Of a stretch of DNA of 64,000 bases, positions 41,387-50,400 are shown piece by piece. Below the pieces are notes generated by a model that was given only the letters and a program-made list of their open reading frames with translations, was not told the DNA's origin and did not search any database. Source of the DNA: Gottfriedia luciferensis (GTDB lineage Bacteria; Bacillota; Bacilli; Bacillales; Bacillaceae_G); the NCBI RefSeq assembly GCF_001712755.1, contig NZ_MDKC01000010.1:1-64000 (forward strand), written 5' to 3'. A program made the position numbers and the translations under genes. Each line of letters begins with the position of its first letter. Position 1 is the stretch's first letter.

Positions 41387-42643
41387 TTGAATCGTTGGAA
41401 AATTCTTGCTTGTATTTTTGTATTAGGTATTATCAATTTTGCAGATAAGTCGGTTGCTGGATTCTCAGCTGTTCCTATAATGAAAGAATTTCGACTTTCA
41501 TATGAACAATGGGGGATCGTTGGAAGTAGTTTTTTCTGGTTTTTCTCGATAGCAGGCATGGTAGGAGGAGCTTTATCAGATCGAATCGGGACAAAAAAAA
41601 TGTTGGCGATGTTGGCGGTTTTTTGGTCAATTGTTCAGTTTAGTGCATTTTTCATTACTGGTTTCCCATTACTAATTTTGTCACGAGTAATGTTAGGGAT
41701 AGGTGAAGGGCCTTTTTATGCAACTGCTGTCAATCATTTGAGTAAATGGTTTTCGAAAGACTCGCAAAGTTTTGCTTTATCCATTTTGAACTTAGGAAAT
41801 ACGATTGGAGCATTAGTATCTGCACCGATTTTAGTCGCAATCATTTCGTCTAGTGGATGGAGGATGGCATATGGCTCTTTAGGTATGCTGAGTATGATTT
41901 GGTTTATATGTTGGGTTTGGTTTGGTCGTGAAAAACCGAATGTTCAATTAGAAAAACAGGAATTAAGATCCGATTCTTTAGTAAGTAAAATTCAAGTTAT
42001 GTCAATTTTACGAAAGCCAACTTTTATTTTTTCATGTTTAGCTTCCTTTTCAGCTTACTGGATGACTTCATTTAGTATTGTGTGGCTTCCTTCTTTTTTG
42101 GTACAAGCAAAACATTTCACACAAAGTCAAATGAGTTACGCCATAGCATTTATTGGGATTTTAGGAATTATTGTTAATATCATTATTTCTAGATTTGTAG
42201 ATCAATTATATAAGAAAAACCAAAGCTATCGAAGATCACATGTATTCGTTGGTGGACTTTCATTGATTATTGCGGGAATACTAACTTATTTATTAACGAT
42301 TATTTCTTCAACAGTAATCATAATTGCTATGTTTTCTATTATACAAGGACTATGTATTCTTATGTTTGGTCTAAGTCCTCAAATAGTAAATAGCTTATTA
42401 CCTTCTAAAAAAGGATTTATGAGTGGATTAATAGTTGGAATCAGTTCTTTGGCAGGTACAATTGGTTCGATTATTACAGGGAAAGTCATACAATCTGCGG
42501 GTACAAACATTAATCTTGGATACAATCATTCAATTTTGTTAGCAACATGTTTAATGCTTATTTTTGGAGTGGCATTTTTTATTTTCGTGAGACCAAAAGA
42601 AAATTTAAACGTTAATGAATCTAAACATCAAGTGGGAGCTTGA
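41387..42643 (+). CDS. MFS transporter (anion:cation symporter-like)
   Basis: This 418-residue 12-helix MFS protein has the A-motif-like 'GALSDRIGTKKML' after helix 2 and 'RVMLGIGEGPFYATAVNHLSKWF' at helix 4-5. The latter is typical of the ACS family that carries organic anions such as hexuronates. TTG start with AGGAGAG upstream. It is alone between terminators, so the substrate cannot be inferred from neighbours. Confidence 0.82.
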   Translation: MNRWKILACIFVLGIINFADKSVAGFSAVPIMKEFRLSYEQWGIVGSSFFWFFSIAGMVGGALSDRIGTKKMLAMLAVFWSIVQFSAFFITGFPLLILSRVMLGIGEGPFYATAVNHLSKWFSKDSQSFALSILNLGNTIGALVSAPILVAIISSSGWRMAYGSLGMLSMIWFICWVWFGREKPNVQLEKQELRSDSLVSKIQVMSILRKPTFIFSCLASFSAYWMTSFSIVWLPSFLVQAKHFTQSQMSYAIAFIGILGIIVNIIISRFVDQLYKKNQSYRRSHVFVGGLSLIIAGILTYLLTIISSTVIIIAMFSIIQGLCILMFGLSPQIVNSLLPSKKGFMSGLIVGISSLAGTIGSIITGKVIQSAGTNINLGYNHSILLATCLMLIFGVAFFIFVRPKENLNVNESKHQVGA

Positions 42644-42683
42644 TAAATGTGCAGAAACTAAATAGGTGAAAATCAGAAAGTTA

Positions 42684-42722
42684 TTGCTCAATTCCCTTTC
42701 AAAAGGATTGGGCTTTTTTATT
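42684..42722 (+). terminator. Intrinsic terminator after the MFS gene
   Basis: GCTCAATTCCCTTT pairs with AAAGGATTGGGC (small mismatches) and is followed by TTTTTT. From 42723 to 42957 I see no gene. A TTTTCCCCCAATTTT block lies near 42889-42902. Confidence 0.75.
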
Positions 42723-42957
42723 TTTTACGGATAATAGTTAGTAAATGTTACTGTATTTTATTAGGGTTGAAATTTATCGTTTTTAATAATTTATTCGTTC
42801 TATTTATAGGGCTATATTATTATTCTTATTATTCTGATAATTAATTTTTAATCTATTTCCAATAATAATATTAGGAATTCTCTGATTTTCCCCCAATTTT
42901 AAAATTGAAAAATACTCATCAGACGACAAGGTTTGCATCAAAGAATTTACTTTAAAG

Positions 42958-44011
42958 TTGATAATGATTTCTATTTTTACACTATCAATCAAAATTCGAC
43001 ATGAAATCCTGAAAAACACAAGGGAATATATGTCTTTTGAACCAGCAGGTTATTCCAAAGTAGAGGACATACTAGCTAACTTAACACCACAACAAAGATC
43101 TGCATTAAATCAACTTTCAACGAACGAATCAACAGGACTTCAAATTTCATCTGATATTGATCAGAATTCAACTAAACAAACATCTGTAATTGTACAATTT
43201 GCAAATCAACCGGTAAAAGTTGCGCAAATTGAAGCAAGTATACAAGGGCAAACTTTATCTTCAAATGAAGCTGAAAATTTAATTGATCAAGATCATGATA
43301 CATTTAAACAAGACGTTGATCAAATTTTAATCGATGAGAAAAATAAGAAGGTAGATTACGAGATTACTCGCTCATATAAAAATGCGTTTAATGGTGTTTC
43401 GATGAGCCTACCAGCTAATCAAATTAAAAATCTATTAAAAACAATCATTTACAAGATTAGAAGGCTCAATGAAATTAGAAGGTACAATTGATCCAGCAAC
43501 GAATCAAACAAATTGGGCACTTAACCAACAAAATATAGGTGCAAAAGTAACTGTTACTTCATATGACGGAACAATCTTAGATGCTCAGTTTACGAATAAA
43601 AACGGTAGTTATGTTATAGATGGAATTAAACCTGATAATAAGCCTGCAACGATAAAAGTTGATGTACCAGGACATTTTACAATGTATAAGGATTTAGTGT
43701 TATCAGATAACGTTCGAGGTGAAGCACAAGGAAGAAGATTAGGATTCAACCTGGCTACAGCTGCAGCTGGTGATACAAATAAAGATAATGTTATTGATAT
43801 TTTAGATGCTTTAAATATTCAAACATATTGGGGTACAAATAAATCAGGATCTGATTTGAACTTCGATGGGGTTGTAAACAAAAAAGATATGGATTATGTA
43901 ATTAAAAACTTTGGTTTACAAAATAATACGGTACCAAATTCACCAAAAGCTAAGACTTCATATAAAGGCGTAACACTTGAAGATGTATTAAATCAATTAG
44001 GTTTAAAGTAA
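42958..44011 (+). pseudogene. Remnant of a subtilisin-like (S8) protease, catalytic domain deleted
   Basis: The first part (to 43491) encodes an inhibitor-I9 propeptide: 'VEDILANLTPQQRSALNQL', 'TSVIVQFANQPVKVAQIEAS' and 'YKNAFNGVSMSLPANQI'. It lacks a signal peptide. The second part (43469-44011), in another frame, encodes a carboxypeptidase-regulatory-like segment ('VDVPGHFTMYKDL') and a dockerin-like domain ('GDTNKDNVIDILDALNI', 'DLNFDGVVNKKDMDYVIKNFG'). Both resemble parts of the intact giant protease downstream (propeptide near residue 60, dockerin-like near 1438). The D-H-S catalytic domain is absent. A large deletion plus frameshift near 43440-43470 explains this. Confidence 0.85.
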
Positions 44012-44080
44012 GAGTACAGATTACTTCTGAAAAAAGCATATATCGATAAGAAAATAATAAAAACATTATAATTTAATTAA

Positions 44081-44123
44081 AAAACTATCATACTTTTTAA
44101 ATAAAAAGTATGATAGTTTTTTT
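44081..44123 (+). terminator. Intrinsic terminator after the protease remnant
   Basis: A perfect stem of about 18 bp, from AAAACTATCATACTTTTT, closes on four bases of loop and ends in a run of T. It is symmetric enough to act in both directions. Confidence 0.88.
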
Positions 44124-44371
44124 GTAAAAAAAGGAAAATCTAAATCTTTTTGATTTTTAAGCAAAAAACGTCAAATTCCCCCAAATTGAAATTGTCGAAA
44201 ATTTCATATATTTCACATAAAAATCGTGTTTTAATAGGGTTTTCTGACGCCAAAACGAATAAACTGCCAAAATATCCTATTTTTTGCTGTTTTTCTACAA
44301 AAAAATAAGATGAATAATCGCTAAATTTCCCCAATACAAGATAAGCAGAACATCAAGTAATATTTAAGTAA

Positions 44372-44424
44372 ATTAAGTGTTAAGAAAAATCTTAATACTT
44401 AAATTTTCTGTAAAATCTTTACAG
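44372..44424 (+). promoter_or_regulatory. Two palindromes upstream of the giant protease
   Basis: ATTAAGTGTTAAG (44372-44384) pairs with CTTAATACTTAA (44391-44402) with one mismatch. CTGTAAA (44408-44414) pairs with TTTACAG (44418-44424) around ATC. Both lie within 80 bases of the start codon, without a T run, so they look like operators rather than terminators. The rest of 44124-44371 holds no supported gene; an opposite-strand frame there lacks any signal. Confidence 0.5.
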
Positions 44425-44449
44425 TAATTGTAATACTGGGGGGGAAACC

Positions 44450-47400
44450 ATGAAAAAGAAAAGAGTATCTAGTAAGGTGCCAACTAAAAAAATAATGTCG
44501 ATTTTTGCGTTAAGTTCGATGTTTTTAAATGTTGTGGTACCTCATAGTTTCGCAAGTGTAAATACTGCTGAAACGAAGCTAAATCAGCAAGGTTTATCTA
44601 GTAATACCTTTGATGCAAAAGAAGTAAATCGTATTCTTGACGGGCTTACACCAGAGCAAAAAGCAAATATTAATAAGCTTACTGGTGCAGATAATACTGA
44701 AAAAATCCGTGTAGACAAAAAGGATTTAATCGGTTCAAAAAAGATTAATGTTATTGTTCAATTTAAACAAGATCCAGCTAAAATACAAATCATTAAGCAA
44801 TCTTTAGCTAATGGTGGAGCAACTGCAAGTAGTCAAGCGTTTAATAGTGAATATACCGAAGCAATCAACAAGGTTAAAGATTCACATGCAAATTTTAAGA
44901 GCTTTTTAAATACTCAACCTAAAACTTCTATTGTTGGCGGGAAAACTGTAAAAACAGAAATCAGTATTACCCGAGAATTTACAGATGCATTTAATGGAGT
45001 TGCTTTAACCTTACCAGCGAATTTAGTTCAAAAGCTTGCAGAAAGTCCAGACGTTGCGTCTGTTTGGTCTCAAGTAGAATATTCTTTACCTGATGAAGGC
45101 AATTCTCAAAAATCAGCGACAGCTACATCAGCTGGTAAGCCAACTTCAGCACTTTCCCATTTAGGGATTGATAAGCTTCAAGCTGAAGGGAATACAGGTA
45201 TTATTAAAACAGGTCCACGTGCGGGCCAAAAGGTTAAAGTGGGTGTATTGGATACAGGAATCGATTACAACCACCCTGATCTTTATAAAGTAACACATGA
45301 TGAAAATGGAAAATTATATGGTGGTCATGACTTTGTAAATAATGACGGAATTGATGCAACAGGAAACATTAAGTATGTGGATGACCATGATCCAATGGAA
45401 ACAACTTATGATGATTGGGTAGCTGATAAGGCGAGTTCAAATCCAGTTTGGGGAACACCACCTTCAGATTATAAGCCATATATTACTTCACATGGAACAC
45501 ATGTTTCCGGTACGATTGCAGCAAATACGACGAATAATAACGATGTTTATTCGGCAAATGGGGTAGCACCTGATGTGGCTCTTTATGGTTATCGTGTATT
45601 AGGACCAGGAGGACATGGAACAACGGAATCTGTACTAAGTGGTATCGATCAAGCTACAAAAGATCATATGGACGTAATTAATCTATCTCTTGGTGCAAAT
45701 ATTAATGATCCATTATACCCAACAAGCATTGCGATTAACAATGCTACTTTAGCTGGAGTCGTGTGTGATGTTGCTGCAGGTAATGCTGGACCTGGGCAAG
45801 CTACAGTTGGTTCACCAGGATCTTCAGCACTAGCAATTACTGTAGGTGCAAGTACAGTCCCTGAAGAAATTGCAACAATGACTGTTAAGAATGGTTCAGT
45901 TTCCTATAAATCACGTTTATTTGGTAAAAACTTTTCACAAGCAGACGATGTTTATAAAGGTCAAACACTTCCAATCGTTGATGTTGGGTTAGGAAGTGAA
46001 GCAGACTATAGTGGAATTGATGTGAAAGGTAAACTGGTTCTAGTAAAGCGTGGCGTAGACTATTTATCAACAAAAATGGCAAATGCTAAAAATGCTGGAG
46101 CAGCGGGTATGATTATCTGGGATAATACGGATGATAGAGATAGCCAAGGTTACATTCCTAGTTTCTTAGGTGTTAGCATGGATAATGTTTATTCTATTTC
46201 ACTAACTCAAGAACAAGGACAAGCTCTTTCTGATGCGATTAAAAAGGACCCAAAAGCGGCTAATATTACGTTCCCTTCTACTCTAGATGCATCTATTACT
46301 AAGAGCGGGGATGAATTAGCAAGCTTTAGCTCAACAGGCCCAGTTAAAGATTGGACAATTAAACCAGATGTAGTTGCACCTGGAGTTGATATTTCTTCAA
46401 CAGCTCCATACGATATTTGGGAGCCAAATGCAGCACATGATTATAAACTTGGATATCAGATTATGTCTGGTACATCAATGGCAACTCCTCACGTTGCTGG
46501 AATCTCAGCTTTAATTAAAGCTGCACATCCAGATTATACACCGGCTGATGTCAAAACAGCATTAATGAATACTGCAAAAGATATTAACACAGATTCAAAG
46601 ACTTATAGTGTCTATCAAGTAGGAGCAGGACGTGTTGATCCATCACGTGCTATTAAAGAAAATGTAAAAATTCAAGTTTTAGATAAAACCGTTACATTTG
46701 ATAATCTAGCAGATAACTCAACAGCACATGAAGTAGATAACATTACAGGTAGCATGTTTTTTGGTTTTAAAGGTAGAGGAGAAGGTGCAGCGAATGGTTC
46801 TGATGATGTAGTTTCTTCAAAAGATTTTAACGTTTCTAACGAAGGAACTAGCAGTAAAACATTTAATGTAAGTACGGAATTTATTACTTCAAAATTTGCT
46901 GGGTCGAATAAAGTAGGACCAGGAACAGGAAATGATGTTAAAATTGATTTTTCGGTTGATGGAAATAACGTGAAATCGATTAATGTCGGGGGAGGAAGTA
47001 CAGTTAAAGCCACGGCAAAAATAACAGTTCCGTCAAATTCACTTGAGGGTACTTACGAGGGATATATCCACTTAATAAATGCAGCGGACTCATCGGAGAC
47101 TTATCGAATTCCATTTACAATTACAGTTGCGGAAAAAGGAATTAATACGTTTAATGTTGCGATAAAAGCTGCGGCAGAAGGAAATATTTCAGCTTATAAT
47201 GTTTCATTTAACAACGAAATGGAAAACTGCTATATTGTTGTGAAGGATAAAGATGGGAAATATATAGGTGTAACAAACACATTATCAAGCGGTAGAAATT
47301 TTATCCCAGGTGTCCAATATGGCCCACTATTAACTCTTTTTAATGGATGGTATCTTCCATTTACAAAGACATACGATGGAACATATGACGAATCTGGTAT

Positions 47401-50400
47401 TGCAGATAAAGTGGAAGTACTAAAAGAAGGTAGTTACTCTCTAGAGATGATTGCTACTGGTAAAGATGGAAAACGTTATACAGCGGAAGATACGCTCTAT
47501 GTTGATGGTACTCCGCCGACTATGACGATGGATTCTGACTCAAAACCAGGAATCTATGAAATCGATACGACAGGGTACCTACCTGGACAAGAAATTAAAG
47601 GATTTAATGGTACGGTTTATGACTCGAACGTAGACGTGATGAAAAATAATGGAGAAACATCAGTACCTAGGCTTACGGATGGCAAACCTGTTCCTGTTGA
47701 TCAAGGGTTGAATATTGTCACTGGTTATCAAGACAGTCAATTCCCAACAGTTTACTTCAATACAAATGCGAAAGGTCGTTTCCACTTTGGAGTGACGAAA
47801 GAGGACTTAGCCAATAAACTGGGTAGTGATTTTATAATTGACCCTACAGATTATTCGGGTGAAAATGATTATGAGATCAATCAACAAACTTATTACTTTA
47901 TTAAAAAAGGAAATCCTTACGTTACCTTAACTTCATCTAATGGAGTAGATGCAGGACCAGGTAACAAAGATAAAGTAGTTGTCGATCCGAATAAACCATT
48001 CAAAGCAACAATCGCAACAAAATATGGTGTCGGAATGACTGGTGGTAAATTTTTACTGAATGACAATGGTGTGTACCAATTCTCTAATATCCGATTAACA
48101 GATGAGTATAAAAATTATCTAATTAGTAAAGGAATCGATCCAACTACCGTTCTTACTATAGGTCAACCATATACACATCAATTTTATCAAGTTGGAAAAA
48201 CAACAGATATCACAATTTCAAATATAGGTTCAGCCGGTGCTCTTGATCATGATATGCCGATTATTGAGGCAGATGTAACTTATACAAACCTTGATCCTGT
48301 AGTAGGAGAATTTCCATATGACTTGTTGCAAGCGAATTTAACATTGTCAGGAACAGATACAAGGGTTGCGTGGTTCCCAGTTGATATACCTTATGTAAGA
48401 CAGTTCACTTCTTTAATTAGAGGTCGTGTAGCAGCGGAATCTTTCGCAAGAAACAACATTAATAACAACTATCCACAATTCACTGTTGATTCAGGTGCGA
48501 AGGTAACGGCTACAGATGCAAATGGTAAAAAATTTACAACAGATCAACCGACAACAGCTAATAATACAATGGCTTATGCGTTTATCAACCCATATTATGC
48601 TTTGACAGCTGATGTAAGTGACAAGCCATATTCTTTGGAAGCAAGTGTACCAGGACATTTTAAAGGATATGCAAAAACACCTGTGATTGGTCAAAACAAA
48701 TTCGGTTATCAATCAGGTACAGTAAAAGATCTTCCGAGTCTCTTCCCAATCCTTTTAGGGGGAGATGTAAATAGTGACGACGTCATCGACATGAAGGATT
48801 TACTGCAAGAAATTAGTGTTTATTACCAGTATAAAAATATTTTAAGTTCACCACCAGGTACATTGAATACGGTGGCAAACAAAACGGCATTCTTAAACAC
48901 AAACCGAAATGCTGATATTTATTGGATTAAACCAACAGGATTTGGTTATGGAATTGACTATAATGACTTCTATTATATCTTTAAAAACTTTGGTACAAAA
49001 AATCAAAGTGCGATTGATGCAGGCTTAAGTGTTCCAGATACTCAACTAACAGTTGATAAAGATACGACGATCACAACGGATTATGCCGGTTCAATTACGT
49101 TAAATGCTGGTGACACATTACAGCAAGTTATGCAAAAACTTAATTTTGCAGGTCCAGCTCAAGCAGTATCAACAACACCTAAGTTACAAGACTTGCAAAA
49201 TGGAGCAACGATTTCACTTTCTCCATCAAGCACGATGATCGTTGATGATTTAGTGTGGAGAAAAGCAATTACAAAAGTTATGCTAGGATCAACTGATGTA
49301 ACTGATAAAGTAACAATTAGTCCGGCTTACACGTATTATGATGCAAATGGTGTAAGTCAAACAATGCCTTCAAAAATTACGTTACCGGGTTCATTATTCC
49401 CGACGGCAACGAATTATACTATTACAGTGAAGGCAACAGGTTACCAAGATGTAACGAAAACGTTAACAGTATCAACGGTGCCAATTCCGACGCCAGCGAT
49501 TCCAATTATCACAGACCCAACAGTAGCGCATATTGGGAATGATTTAACATTATCTTTCCAAGAAGATGCGAACTGGCGAAATGGAATCAATAAAGTAATT
49601 ATGACCACTAATAGCGGTAAAACTGTGGATATCACGAATTTAATCAATCCAGACACAAATCAAAAATATTACGACATTAGCAAACCAGGGAAAATCACGT
49701 TTAATGCAAAAACATTTATGACGGATTCTACTCTTGATCCAAATAATACTTCAACATTTAATCAAGCGACAATCAATCCTGGTGGTAAAAATTATTTACC
49801 TCAGCTTTACAAATTTACAATTGGCTCGACAGGTACAGATGGAACAGTTTATCCAGATACTATAGCAGGTTCTGACCCAATTTACACTGCGCAACAGCCT
49901 GTTGGTTATAGTATAACATTTGACAGTCAGGATGGCTCAGCCCCTAAGTCGATGGCAGTAGGATACAAACCGAGCGCAAGTCGTTCGAATGGTCCGAATA
50001 GTGATTTAGTAAGTTTTTATAGTCCTGCACCAACAAGACCGGGATATAAGTTTCTTGGATGGTATAATGAACCTTCTTTAAAAACAGTATGGGATGCAGG
50101 TCCAATAACTGCAGACAAGACTGTTTATGCGAAATGGCAAATGAATACGACTCAAAGCTACTCACCAGTTGATAAAGCGAATCCGGATGGATTAAAATTC
50201 GACGGAAGTAACGGAGGGGTTTCTGGCGTTGGTTGGATATTAGGAGAAGGCGATTTAAAAATCAATATTCCTGACTATTTAACAAATGTTTCTTGGTTAA
50301 CATCTAAGGACAAGATTGCCAATATCGAGGCAACATTCTATCAGATGAAGAGCGATGGTTCAAGGGAAACAACACCAACGGTCTATACGTTAGATCCAAG

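Noticed and set aside
44140-44334. Minus-strand ORF of 64 residues between the protease loci
   Set aside because: It has no ribosome site and unnatural composition, and lies over the regulatory region of the giant protease.
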